NCBI GenBank assembly: GCA_905182125.1
Contig: CAJJAV010000028.1
Location: 1-41,487, forward strand
Direction: 5' to 3'
Source: an uncultured Candidatus Poseidoniales archaeon
GTDB taxonomy: Archaea > Thermoplasmatota > Poseidoniia > Poseidoniales > Poseidoniaceae
DNA length: 41,487 bases
Both the position numbers and the translations under genes were made by a program. Shown here piece after piece: positions 7,626 to 17,867 of the stretch. Within the stretch, counting starts at the first letter, position 1; every line of letters begins with the position of its first letter. The notes below the pieces were generated by a model that searched no databases, was not told the DNA's origin, and saw only the letters and a list, made by a program, of their open reading frames with translations.

Positions 7626-10295
7626 ATGGCGACCTTGGACCCCTTCAATGCACGCAGGACGCTTTCGGTTGGTGGGGAGTATTACGCCCTCGATGGCCTT
7701 GATGAAAACGGCATTGACACGACCGCCCTCCCCTATTCAATTCGAATCCTGCTTGAAGGGGCACTGCGCGGTAATGACGGCTTTCTGGTGAGTGAAAAAG
7801 ACATTCGTAACATCGCTGGATGGACACCGAACGGCGAGCGTGGAGAAATCCCTTTCCGCCCTTCACGTGTCATTCTCCAAGACTTCACCGGCGTACCAGC
7901 AGTGGTTGATTTAGCAGCCCTTCGCGATGCGATGGTTGAGATGGGTGGGGATCCTGAGAAGGTCAACCCACAAGTGCCTGTTGATCTTGTCATCGACCAT
8001 TCGGTCCAAGTTGACGTCGACGGCTCAAGCAGCCAAGCCTTAGAGATGAACCTCGACATTGAATACCACCGAAACATGGAACGCTACACCTTCCTCAAGT
8101 GGGGCCAGCAATCATTGGATGACTTCCAAGCAGTCCCGCCTTCGCGTGGCATTGTCCATCAAGTCAATCTCGAATACCTCGCCAGCGTTGCCCGTCAAGA
8201 AAACGGGGTTTGGCTTGCTGATACGCTTGTTGGGACCGACTCTCACACCACCATGATCAACGGCCTTGGCGTGCTTGGTTGGGGTGTTGGTGGAATTGAA
8301 GCCGAAGCGGTCATGCTTGGCCAACCGATCTACATGCTCGCACCCGATGTTGTCGGTGTTCGGCTCAATGGAAATCTGAATTCTGGAGTCACTGCTACAG
8401 ACATGACGCTCCGCATTGTTGAGATCCTTCGACAACACGGCGTGGTTGGAAAGTTCGTCGAATTCTTTGGACCAGGCATGGTTGCACTAACCCTCGCAGA
8501 CCGGGCCACAATCGCTAACATGGCCCCAGAATACGGAGCTACCTGTGGTTTCTTCCCTGTCGATGAACGAACCCTCGAATACATGCGTTTGAGCGGCCGT
8601 GAAGACGAAGCGATTGCAGGTGTTGAAGCCTACGCTCGCGCTCAAGGTCTTTGGTACAATGCTGATGCAAAAGAAAAATCCTACTCGGCGACCCTTGAAC
8701 TTGACCTTGCCACTGTGAAGCCTGCATTGGCCGGCCCAAAGCGCCCCCAAGACAGAGTGGATTTAGACAGCATGAAGCCCCATTTCCTCGAATCGCTCAC
8801 CCACGAATTGGGTCATCACGGGCACGGCCTGTCACCTGAAGATTTGTCCAAGGGTGCCATCGTCACACGCAACGGTGAGACCTATGATCTCAACCATGGT
8901 GACGTCGTGATCGCCGCCATTACAAGTTGCACAAACACCTCAAATCCAGGTGTGATGCTCGCCGCAGGTTTGGTCGCACGAAACGCTCGAAAGCATGGCT
9001 TAGAAGTCAAACCATGGGTCAAGACCTCCCTTGCTCCAGGCTCAAGAGTTGTGACTGAATACTACGAGGCTTCAGGTTTGCAAGAAGATCTCAATGCTCT
9101 CGGCTTCAACGTCGTTGGTTATGGATGCACCACATGCATCGGTAACTCCGGGCCACTCCCTGAAGAAATAGAAGCAGCGATTGACGAAGCGGGATTGATT
9201 GTTGGTTCTGTGATTTCTGGAAACCGCAACTTCGAAGGGCGGGTGCATGGTAAAGTCAAGGCATCCTACCTCGCAAGCCCACCTTTGGTGGTCGCTTACG
9301 CCCTTGCAGGTTCGCTTGAAGTCGACCTTGCCACACAGCCTGTCGGGTACACGCCTGAGGGCAAACCAGTGATGCTGAGTGAACTTTGGCCCTCCGATGA
9401 AGAATTGGCTGAAGTGCTTTCAGTGATCACACCTGAGATGTTCCGAGAGCGGTATGCTGATGCCATGAATGAGCCACGTTGGGACAGCATTCCATCCGAG
9501 CCAAGCCCACTTTATCCGTGGGAAAGCGAGTCGACCTACATTCGCCTTCCTACCTTCTTTTCCGGTCTCTCTGCAGAACCTACACCGATCACAAGCATCG
9601 ACAATGCTCGAGTCTTGCTGAAACTTGGAGATTCAATCACCACGGATCACATTTCTCCTGCGGGGGCTTTCCCTGCAGACGGACCAGCCGGAAAATGGCT
9701 TGTTGAACGTGGTGTTCAAAAGAGCGATTTCAACTCTTTTGGGAGCCGACGTGGAAATCATGAAATCATGATGCGCGGTACGTTTGCAAACGTGCGAATC
9801 CGCAATCAAATGGCTCCAGGTACCGAAGGCGGCTATGCTCTTGATTTCAACACAGGTGAAGTGGTTTCAGTGTACGATGCAGCGCAAAGCTTTGATGGCC
9901 CTAAGGTCGTTTTAGCAGGCAGCCAATATGGCACGGGGTCCTCTCGTGACTGGGCTGCCAAGGGCACGTATTTGCTCGGTGTTGGTGCAGTCATTGCCAC
10001 CTCTTTCGAACGCATTCACCGTTCCAACCTTGTTGGCATGGGCGTGCTCCCAATGACGTTCGTCGAAGGAGAGTCTCACGAAACCCTGGGTCTTGATGGG
10101 ACAGAATCATTCACCATCCCCGTCGGCGACGATGTACAACCTCTTCAGATGATGGAAGTCACTGCAACCCGCCAAGACGGCTCAGTGCTGACCTTCCAGG
10201 CCCAAGTTCGCCTCGACACTCCAGTCGAGGTTGAATACTACCGAAACGGCGGTATTCTTCATACGGTTTTGCGCCAACTTGCTTCGGCTGAATGA
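7626..10295 (+). CDS. acnA: Aconitate hydratase A
   Basis: The protein has 889 residues, the usual length for the AcnA/IRP1 family. It interconverts citrate and isocitrate in the TCA cycle through a [4Fe-4S] cluster. The three cluster ligands are Cys435 (in SCTNTSNP), Cys501 and Cys504 (in GYGCTTCIGNSG), the same positions as in Escherichia coli AcnA. The swivelling C-terminal domain begins after about residue 650 and contains GDSITTDHISPAG and the GSRRGN and GSSRDWAAKG substrate-binding loops. GGTGGT precedes the ATG. It is probably monocistronic or co-transcribed with the next gene, 73 bp downstream. Confidence 0.97.
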   Translation: MATLDPFNARRTLSVGGEYYALDGLDENGIDTTALPYSIRILLEGALRGNDGFLVSEKDIRNIAGWTPNGERGEIPFRPSRVILQDFTGVPAVVDLAALRDAMVEMGGDPEKVNPQVPVDLVIDHSVQVDVDGSSSQALEMNLDIEYHRNMERYTFLKWGQQSLDDFQAVPPSRGIVHQVNLEYLASVARQENGVWLADTLVGTDSHTTMINGLGVLGWGVGGIEAEAVMLGQPIYMLAPDVVGVRLNGNLNSGVTATDMTLRIVEILRQHGVVGKFVEFFGPGMVALTLADRATIANMAPEYGATCGFFPVDERTLEYMRLSGREDEAIAGVEAYARAQGLWYNADAKEKSYSATLELDLATVKPALAGPKRPQDRVDLDSMKPHFLESLTHELGHHGHGLSPEDLSKGAIVTRNGETYDLNHGDVVIAAITSCTNTSNPGVMLAAGLVARNARKHGLEVKPWVKTSLAPGSRVVTEYYEASGLQEDLNALGFNVVGYGCTTCIGNSGPLPEEIEAAIDEAGLIVGSVISGNRNFEGRVHGKVKASYLASPPLVVAYALAGSLEVDLATQPVGYTPEGKPVMLSELWPSDEELAEVLSVITPEMFRERYADAMNEPRWDSIPSEPSPLYPWESESTYIRLPTFFSGLSAEPTPITSIDNARVLLKLGDSITTDHISPAGAFPADGPAGKWLVERGVQKSDFNSFGSRRGNHEIMMRGTFANVRIRNQMAPGTEGGYALDFNTGEVVSVYDAAQSFDGPKVVLAGSQYGTGSSRDWAAKGTYLLGVGAVIATSFERIHRSNLVGMGVLPMTFVEGESHETLGLDGTESFTIPVGDDVQPLQMMEVTATRQDGSVLTFQAQVRLDTPVEVEYYRNGGILHTVLRQLASAE

Positions 10296-10368
10296 GCCAT
10301 TCATGGTCGCTAAAGGGTCACGAGATTCTTGAGTCATGTTCAATACCTTCTGCGCCGAGGACAGTTAC

Positions 10369-11040
10369 ATGGCGAAACTCCGAGGCAACATTCGCTATCG
10401 GTTCCGTTCCGATGAGCATGATGTCAATGTCTTGCTTGAAGGCGATGCCTCTTGGGTCGGTGACCGAATTAGAGAACTTGGGCTCGAAGGCGTCGGCTGG
10501 TCGATGCCGATTGGCTCTGAAGTACAAGCGACCAACACTTCAGGACTCACACCTTCAGCCACCGCTCCAAAAGGTGAACTCGACGATTCACCCATCGGCG
10601 CCAAGCCAACCGACATGGGCCCTACGCCGGATCCAAGTCGTATTCCGGTGGTTCGGCGACCGATTGGGCAACTTGATCTGCAGGCTGAACTCGATGCGCT
10701 AGGTATGCAAATTCCAGTCCGGCCGGACACCATTGAATTGATGGAAGCTCTCGATGACATGGATGAGCCGCTTCCTGTTCAAGGAACGATGAGTGTCGAT
10801 CCTATGGCAGAAGCTTGGCTGCGAGAACTGCTTCATCTTGTGGTGCGAGAATACGGTATCACCGCTCTCAAAACTGAAGTCATTGAAGAGGTTGCAAGTA
10901 AAAAACTTGGCAACAGAGAGGGTACAGCATTGAAGGTCTGGTTAGAGTCATTGTTCGGTGCTGGAAAATTAGTCAAGGTCCACGGTGGCGATGCTACAGG
11001 CTGGGGTCCTTCGCCCGGTTGGCTAAAGGGTAAATTTTGA
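10369..11040 (+). CDS. Hypothetical protein with possible C-terminal winged helix
   Basis: The protein has 223 residues and no family I recognise. The first about 50 residues look like a small alpha/beta module (KLRGNIRYRF, then VLLEGDASWVGDRIREL). A Pro/Gly/Thr-rich linker covers about 55-95. The C-terminal 80 residues (AWLRELLHLVVREYGITALKTEVIEEV onward in pattern, ending Lys-Gly-Lys-Phe) alternate helices with basic positions and could form a winged helix. There is no signal peptide or membrane segment, so it is probably cytosolic. The ATG at 10369 has GAGGAC upstream and is preferred over an in-frame ATG at 10336. Confidence 0.75.
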   Translation: MAKLRGNIRYRFRSDEHDVNVLLEGDASWVGDRIRELGLEGVGWSMPIGSEVQATNTSGLTPSATAPKGELDDSPIGAKPTDMGPTPDPSRIPVVRRPIGQLDLQAELDALGMQIPVRPDTIELMEALDDMDEPLPVQGTMSVDPMAEAWLRELLHLVVREYGITALKTEVIEEVASKKLGNREGTALKVWLESLFGAGKLVKVHGGDATGWGPSPGWLKGKF

Positions 11041-11174
11041 ATTTCACCGTCTTTTGTGCTCTGAAATGGCGCCGAAGGCACCAATAAAATCAACCGCAGT
11101 ATTGAATTTCCATTTTTGCCTGTAAACGGCGTACTGCGGGGCAGATAACTGGTTGCAATAATGAACTTGAGAGC

Positions 11175-11189
11175 AAAGGAATTAAAGTG
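11175..11189 (+). promoter_or_regulatory. Shine-Dalgarno site deciding a GTG start
   Basis: AAAGGA (11175-11180) lies 6 nt before GTG (11187), ideal ribosome-site spacing. In-frame ATG codons at 11214 and 11220 lack any such motif. This favours GTG as the start of the giant surface protein, but the shorter starts keep the signal peptide intact and cannot be excluded. Confidence 0.5.
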
Positions 11190-14100
11190 CAACGGGCAGT
11201 GGCGAGACCAGTGATGTTGATGTTCTCCAAAAACAACCACAAAAACAGCCGCGCCCTCAGCATGTTCCTCGTTATGCTGATGGTTTTGTCGACCACCGCC
11301 GCTCTCGCTACAACAGCTAGTGCTTCAATTGCCAGATCCTACACCACAAACCGTGATCCGTTGGACGTTGCTATCGGGGATTTCAATTGTGACGGATTCA
11401 ACGATATGGCAGTTGCCACCGAAGGAACCCACACCATCAGCGTCCTCTGGAACGATGGAACGGGTGACTTCAGCGAACGTCAAGACATTTGGGTTTCCCA
11501 GAACTTGAGTCGCAACGCCGATTGGGACGAGTTCTCAAACGTCCAGTTCATCGAAGTCGGTGAATTCACGGGCGATGGGGCAGACGACATCGTGATTTTC
11601 CAACGAAACAATCCATTCAAGACCGACGATAACGGCGCACCAGCTGGAGAGCCTGGTAACGTCACCATCATCGAAAACGGTGGCTGCAACGATGACACAT
11701 GGAGCATCGGGCAACGTTTCACTCACTTCTGGGCATGGGATCTTGCCGTTGGCGATTCTAATCAAGACGGAGAAGATGACATCTACGTCCTCGACCTTCT
11801 CAATGACGTATCCAACCAGCGCGTCGTCACCTACCGTGGCCCGATCACTTCGAACACACAAGGTATGGTCACTTCGCTTGGCCCTTCCAACCAAAACTCT
11901 TACAGAAGCCTCGAAGTTGGCGACTGGGGCGAAACCGAAACAAGCGTAACTGGAACCTGCACAGATGATGACATCTGGGTTCTTCGTTCCGAAGGTGTCG
12001 ATTATGCTACGGGTCAGACCACCAACCCAGGAAACGATGACAACGTCTCGATCATCGAATACTCCTGCTTGACCAACACCTATCCAGCCACCTACAATTA
12101 CAACCCAGCAACACCTCAAACCGCGACCAGCGTCATCAACATGGCTGTGCCCTTCACCAACGACTTTGACATTGCTGACATGGACAACAACGGTGAAATT
12201 GACGCATTGGTTGTCAACGATGGCAACGTCGAAAATGTGAGTTATGTGACCTCTTCTGCAGTAGGGACATGGTCTTCACCGAGCCTCGCTTACTTTGGAC
12301 CTTACATCTCTTATTCAGTTACAGTGACCGATCTGAACAACGACGGTGAACCTGATTTCGTCAACCCAACCGTCGCTTATCAACTGAACAGCAGCGATTC
12401 AGCGGGTGGCTCAAGTTCAAACTTCTATCTTAACTTCCCAACAACGGTGCAAGTGACCCTGTCTGATGGCAGTGGCGCCCACCTCACCCCGCTTTCATAC
12501 GAGGCTGGCCGCCGGCCAAGCATGGTCGAGGTCGGGCAACTTGCTGGACCTTCGAATTCCGCCCTCGACATCGTCGTTGGCCACACCAGTTACAGCTTTG
12601 GTAGCTGGGTTGACAACTTTGGATGGGAAGGTCAGTACGACACCATCACTGTTGTTGAAATGGACAGCAAAGATCTTGCTGTAACCTCTTTAGAAATCAG
12701 TCCAACAGACAAATTCTTTGGTATCGTCGGTGAAGGTACACGTGACATCAACGTCACCGTCACCAACACAGGAATGGATATCTTGAACGGTCAATCAGCA
12801 ACCCTCGACCTCGAATTGAAGATCGTCGATGAAGCAAGTTCGACCAACAACACCGTCTATCGGATGGATTGGGACTCAGCAGAAGATAAAACTGGCTGCG
12901 GTACCGGATGTTCATGGTCCTTTGATGAATACATCGACCAAGATACAAAGTGGCATGAAGAGACCAACAGCTCTCAAGGCGCAACCGATGCAAACAACGA
13001 TCCAAACGTCTCTGCCAACTACCTCAACCCAACCGACTTCATGTGGGCAGGACACTACAAGACCAACTCCACTGGCGACCTATGGTCTGGATACGACAAG
13101 AACTGGGACGATGCTATGGTCCTCGAAGACGTCGATTTGACCGGCTCCGACCGGGCGTTCATGAGCGTTGAACTCTTCCAGCACTTGGGCCATGGCGTCC
13201 TTGGCAGCCTCGATGCCACCGGAAATTACCTTGCAGGTGATGTCTGGGACGACGTTGCTATGATCGAAATAGGCAGTGCCGAATCTGGTTGGGATATTCT
13301 TTCATGCCCGCAAGAAGCCTACCTCTCTGGTGCTTGTGCATCAGGCGACTCCATTTGGGGTGGCTTTGACCTTGACCGGCAATACAAGCAATCGATCGGT
13401 GGTGTTGCAGAAGGTGTGTACTACTACGGTATCTATTCCTCTGGGACCTACTACGGGTGGAACAACTTCACTGAAGAAGGACTTGGTTCCTTCGACCTCA
13501 GCCCTTGGGCTGGTGAGACAGTTGACCTTCGATTCCGCTTCAGAACAGGTTTCACTGGTTCGATTTCAGACGACAACGAATCCCGTTGGTCTGGACGTGA
13601 CGGATACGCTGTGGACAACTTGAGCATCTGGAAGCAAAACACTGCATTCCTTGCCAACCCACAGGTCCAACAATCAACCATCAACCTCAACAACCTCGGT
13701 CCTGGACAAGAATACACCACCTCCATCACCGCAGATTTGCTGAATGATACCACCTACCGTATCTCTGCCAGCCTCTCTGGAAATTCGTGGGACGAACAGT
13801 CACAAAACGATGAACTGGTTGGTTACATCACTCCATTCAACCTCTATGACCCGATGGTCGAAGGCATTGAATACTTCAATCCCGGTGGTTTGTATGCAGA
13901 AGGTCTCTTCGACATTGAAGTCGCTACAAACAACTACGGAAACACCGAAGTGGATTTCGATATCCAAGCCACTGTCTTTTCAGCAACCCCATCCGATGTG
14001 TACTGCGGTACACCAAACGCTTTGTGCGCAGAAGACTTTGAAGGCGGTGCCAATGGTTACCGCTACGAGGAAAGTGCAAACCCAAAGGGTGTCATCTACA

Positions 14101-17100
14101 ATGAAAACACCTGTCAAGACAAGATCTTCAACAACAACGCTTACTGGTTCGGTCACCCCTGTGACACTGGAGCAAACGGCTATGGCGATGCATGGGCAAA
14201 CGAAACCCTGACCATCCCCAACATCGACTTGACTTCGATGAGCGGCGATTTCGTTTCCTTGAACTTTGAGTACTATGCAGACACCTTCTATGGTATCGAC
14301 TCGGATGGAACCTCCATCGTCGATGTCAATGATTACGCTGCCATGACCCTTGATATCCTACGTGACGGTGCCACCTACTCTGGTGTCCTTGTCGGGCAAT
14401 GGAACGACTACAACGAAGACGGAACCTGCCAAGTTGATGAAAACGGTGACAACATCGTCAACGCTTCAGAACCAATCGACAATGCAGAAATCGCTTACAT
14501 TGGCGATGACTCAAGCACCGATGGAACAACTGGAAACTACAATGTGTTCTTCAACACCAACGACCTTATCGCAACAACTTCAATCGATCTGACTCACCTG
14601 TACGTGCTCAACACTTCTGACGCCAGTTCAATTAACTGGGCCTATGAATGCATGTCCCTTTCAGGCTCAGTGGTTGACATCAACTTCGAATTCCAATCTG
14701 ATGATGATGGACGAAACGGTGTCAATGATGGATTCAAAGGTGTTGCTTTCAACAACATATCGCTCCAAGAGTTCACCTTCGTTGAAGACAATGCGTACAC
14801 CATCTCTCGCACCAACGTCGATGCAGACCAATCCTCCCTTGAGACCGTGGCAAGCCACGAGTTCTTCGCAGGTGTGTACATGATTGAAGTGGCGACCATC
14901 TTCGATAACACGACCGTCGGCAAGGCCTGGTACGGCAATGAAGAGATCTCCACCTCAAACAACATCGAGCGGGTTATTTTCAATGTCGAGTCCGTTGACA
15001 TCACCCTCGGTAAGCCAAACACCCTTTCGTGCTTGAACGATCAAATCCTCGAATGCACAATGCCTATCGACAGTTCATTCACACACGACTGGGCCTTCCA
15101 AGCCACGAACGGTGTTCTCGCTGGTGATTACTTGTTCAACATGAACATCTATGATGAGACCACACAAAGTGTTGCCCACACCACCACTGCAGGTCCTTCA
15201 CAATCCTTGGATTCGCAGCAGAAGGTCGATGTGACCTTCACGCCATGGAACGGCTGGCAGGACGGCCACACCTACAACATCAGCTTCGATGCTGAACTCT
15301 CAAACGGTAACCCATCAGGAAACGTTCGCTACTTCCATGCAACCTTTGCAGACCATGTTGACGTTGCTATCCTTTCGGATACTTCGATCCGTACCAACGC
15401 CATCAAGGAAGACCTCAGCCTCTTGAACATGAGTTACACCCAGTACACCATCAACGACTGGGACACATACCTCGACGCAGGATGGCTCACACACTATGAC
15501 AAGGTTGTCTTGCCATGGCAAGATGATATTCCAGCTAAGGACATCGAAAACGGTGGCCGTGGTTACTATCAGAAGTTGGGTTCAACCGCTCACCGAACCA
15601 CGCTTGAGGGCTTCATGTCCTCTGGTGGTACCGTTCAGGCTCACCTTGGTCCACAAGGCAGCCAAATTTACGGTGTGGATCAGAACCTCAACGGACGCTT
15701 GCCATTCGGCCTTGACGTCCAGAGCCGGAACACCCCAGAATCCCGCATCGACTTTGCCGGAACTGATTTCGCTGACCCGTACCATCCATTGATGAACAAT
15801 GTTGACATCAACGCTTTCCAAGCATTTGATGCAGACTCAACTGTGGCAGAAGCCGTCTTGAACACCAAGTCAGTCAGTGCCAATAACGTTCCAGTCACCT
15901 GCAACGGTTACATGGAAGACGGTGGTTACTTCCAGCGCTTGATCCGTGATGGAACAGACAACCAAGACACCATCCTCGGTGTTTGCAGTTACTACTCCGG
16001 TGGCCTCATCGTTTCCACCATGGACGTTTCATCCCACTCCGAGCGAGCTGACAGCACAACGCTGCCACTTCTTGGAAACATGCTCAGTTACCAAGTCACT
16101 CCATACCCAGAAGGCTTCGGTACATTGAGCAACGGATTGGACATGAAGATCAACGACCAAGTTCCTGGCATCAACCCAAGCACAGGCGGATACGTGTTGC
16201 GCTACATGAAGAGCGATGCAGACTTGACCTTCTCTTACAGCACCACAACCACTGAGATCCTCTCCACGGATTGGATTGTGTCCGGACCTACATCGTGGGA
16301 CGGCTCAACCATGGCAACAGGATTGACCGGTCACACCACCGATGCTATGCCAATCATGAACTTCTGTAAGGCTGACTTTTCCTCGGCAACAGGATGTGCT
16401 CAAGGCGAACAGTGGACCATCACCTTGATGCTCCACGACGCTGCAGGTCACTCCCGAGTGATCGAAGTCACCGTGGAAACCAACGATGTCTACGCTGATG
16501 AATACCGACCAACTGCAGAAGCAATGATCGATGTTCGTGAAGAGTACAGCGACCTTGTCGAATACGTCGGAACAAAGACCGTTTCCAACACCGAATGGGC
16601 CGTTAACCGAGTGATCCTCGACGAAGACGGTGAAGTCATCATCCACTTTGACGCAAGCAACTCAACTGACCTTGATGCCCTTGAAGGAAGTGGTATTGAG
16701 ACCTATGAATGGAAGGTCTTGTTTGACGCACCTTACGGTGATGATTCGTTCAGCCTTGATGGCCACACCTTTGAGACAACATCTGCCAGTGACGGTGCAT
16801 GGTCTTACCCCTTCCGCAACCAGACTGTTGACCCAAGTGGAACAACAGAGAACCAAATTCGAATTGAACTGATCGTCTACGACAAAGCAGGCAAGTTCTC
16901 AGAAAAGTACCGTATGTACTTCGTCGTCGTCCCTGATGGATTCGGCGATGAAGAACCAGTGGTCCAACTGGATGCTTCAATCAACGCTTCACGGATCGAT
17001 AGCGATACCATCACCATTTCTGGTACCGTTCTCTCAGGTGCTGAAAACGGCGATGTCTACGTCGAAGCAGCATTTTCGGAATCTGCCTTTGATGTAAGTG

Positions 17101-17867
17101 CGGTTGAAAAGTACAACCTCGGACTCATAGGCGCATGGGACAAGAGCAACAAGACAGGCGATGCTCAAACCTTCGACCTCACTCTCTCGCTCGAAGATCT
17201 CTACACCAACAAATCACAAAGCCAACGTATCTTCTTCAAGATTTACGAAGGCGATGACGAACGATGGATCACGATCAAGTGGATCGAAATCCAACTCCCA
17301 GCATGTCAAGGGTTTGAAGCACCCGCTGAAGCCATTGCTGCTGGTGGAGAATTCATCATGGAGGCAGATGGAGAATGCCAATGGAGCGGCGCCTGGACCC
17401 GATCGAATGGAGAATGGGTTGAACCTGCTCAAACCTCTGATACAGATGGTGCAAAGAGCAGCTTAGACTCAACGACCATTGGATTGGCCGTTGGGGCTTT
17501 GGTGATCATCATCCTCCTAACACTTGTCTTCCTCCGAAAGGGCAGCGCAGGTGGCGATGACACAATCAAGGACTTCGCAGCCAGTTCTGCTGGTTACGGT
17601 AACGCTCAACTCGATGCCACTGAACAATATGTTCAGCAACTCATCGCTCAAGGTTACCCAGAAGATACAGCTCGAACCTATGCCCAGCAGTATGCCGCCC
17701 AAGCAGCAGGAGCAGCAGCTCCCGCCGCAGCAGCAGCGGCCCCTGTCGTGGACGATGCGGTGTACCAACAGTACTACCAGCAGTTTGTAGGGCAAGGCTA
17801 CGATGAAGCGACAGCAGCGACGTATGCGCAACAATACGCCGTTCAGTACGCACAGTCGCAGCAATAA
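11187..17867 (+). CDS. Giant surface protein: FG-GAP-like repeats, amidotransferase-like domain, membrane anchor, cytosolic QGY tail
   Basis: The protein has 2226 residues. A signal peptide ends near residue 46 (ATTASA). Residues about 57-470 hold at least six FG-GAP/VCBS-like calcium loops such as GDFNCDGFND, GDSNQDGEDD, ADMDNNGEID and TDLNNDGEPD, suggesting a beta-propeller. Several CARDB/MAM-like beta-sandwich segments follow (about 515-1300). Residues about 1390-1640 resemble a class I glutamine-amidotransferase-like (ThuA/DUF4350-type) fold: VDVAILSD, YDKVVLPW, then FMSSGGTVQAHLG. A PKD-like segment lies near 1805-1915. One membrane helix (about 2097-2118) is followed by KG and a cytosolic tail with two related modules, 2148-2169 and 2196-2217, joined by an Ala/Pro linker. 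An adhesin or polymer-binding role is plausible but unproven. Confidence 0.9.
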   Translation: MQRAVARPVMLMFSKNNHKNSRALSMFLVMLMVLSTTAALATTASASIARSYTTNRDPLDVAIGDFNCDGFNDMAVATEGTHTISVLWNDGTGDFSERQDIWVSQNLSRNADWDEFSNVQFIEVGEFTGDGADDIVIFQRNNPFKTDDNGAPAGEPGNVTIIENGGCNDDTWSIGQRFTHFWAWDLAVGDSNQDGEDDIYVLDLLNDVSNQRVVTYRGPITSNTQGMVTSLGPSNQNSYRSLEVGDWGETETSVTGTCTDDDIWVLRSEGVDYATGQTTNPGNDDNVSIIEYSCLTNTYPATYNYNPATPQTATSVINMAVPFTNDFDIADMDNNGEIDALVVNDGNVENVSYVTSSAVGTWSSPSLAYFGPYISYSVTVTDLNNDGEPDFVNPTVAYQLNSSDSAGGSSSNFYLNFPTTVQVTLSDGSGAHLTPLSYEAGRRPSMVEVGQLAGPSNSALDIVVGHTSYSFGSWVDNFGWEGQYDTITVVEMDSKDLAVTSLEISPTDKFFGIVGEGTRDINVTVTNTGMDILNGQSATLDLELKIVDEASSTNNTVYRMDWDSAEDKTGCGTGCSWSFDEYIDQDTKWHEETNSSQGATDANNDPNVSANYLNPTDFMWAGHYKTNSTGDLWSGYDKNWDDAMVLEDVDLTGSDRAFMSVELFQHLGHGVLGSLDATGNYLAGDVWDDVAMIEIGSAESGWDILSCPQEAYLSGACASGDSIWGGFDLDRQYKQSIGGVAEGVYYYGIYSSGTYYGWNNFTEEGLGSFDLSPWAGETVDLRFRFRTGFTGSISDDNESRWSGRDGYAVDNLSIWKQNTAFLANPQVQQSTINLNNLGPGQEYTTSITADLLNDTTYRISASLSGNSWDEQSQNDELVGYITPFNLYDPMVEGIEYFNPGGLYAEGLFDIEVATNNYGNTEVDFDIQATVFSATPSDVYCGTPNALCAEDFEGGANGYRYEESANPKGVIYNENTCQDKIFNNNAYWFGHPCDTGANGYGDAWANETLTIPNIDLTSMSGDFVSLNFEYYADTFYGIDSDGTSIVDVNDYAAMTLDILRDGATYSGVLVGQWNDYNEDGTCQVDENGDNIVNASEPIDNAEIAYIGDDSSTDGTTGNYNVFFNTNDLIATTSIDLTHLYVLNTSDASSINWAYECMSLSGSVVDINFEFQSDDDGRNGVNDGFKGVAFNNISLQEFTFVEDNAYTISRTNVDADQSSLETVASHEFFAGVYMIEVATIFDNTTVGKAWYGNEEISTSNNIERVIFNVESVDITLGKPNTLSCLNDQILECTMPIDSSFTHDWAFQATNGVLAGDYLFNMNIYDETTQSVAHTTTAGPSQSLDSQQKVDVTFTPWNGWQDGHTYNISFDAELSNGNPSGNVRYFHATFADHVDVAILSDTSIRTNAIKEDLSLLNMSYTQYTINDWDTYLDAGWLTHYDKVVLPWQDDIPAKDIENGGRGYYQKLGSTAHRTTLEGFMSSGGTVQAHLGPQGSQIYGVDQNLNGRLPFGLDVQSRNTPESRIDFAGTDFADPYHPLMNNVDINAFQAFDADSTVAEAVLNTKSVSANNVPVTCNGYMEDGGYFQRLIRDGTDNQDTILGVCSYYSGGLIVSTMDVSSHSERADSTTLPLLGNMLSYQVTPYPEGFGTLSNGLDMKINDQVPGINPSTGGYVLRYMKSDADLTFSYSTTTTEILSTDWIVSGPTSWDGSTMATGLTGHTTDAMPIMNFCKADFSSATGCAQGEQWTITLMLHDAAGHSRVIEVTVETNDVYADEYRPTAEAMIDVREEYSDLVEYVGTKTVSNTEWAVNRVILDEDGEVIIHFDASNSTDLDALEGSGIETYEWKVLFDAPYGDDSFSLDGHTFETTSASDGAWSYPFRNQTVDPSGTTENQIRIELIVYDKAGKFSEKYRMYFVVVPDGFGDEEPVVQLDASINASRIDSDTITISGTVLSGAENGDVYVEAAFSESAFDVSAVEKYNLGLIGAWDKSNKTGDAQTFDLTLSLEDLYTNKSQSQRIFFKIYEGDDERWITIKWIEIQLPACQGFEAPAEAIAAGGEFIMEADGECQWSGAWTRSNGEWVEPAQTSDTDGAKSSLDSTTIGLAVGALVIIILLTLVFLRKGSAGGDDTIKDFAASSAGYGNAQLDATEQYVQQLIAQGYPEDTARTYAQQYAAQAAGAAAPAAAAAAPVVDDAVYQQYYQQFVGQGYDEATAATYAQQYAVQYAQSQQ

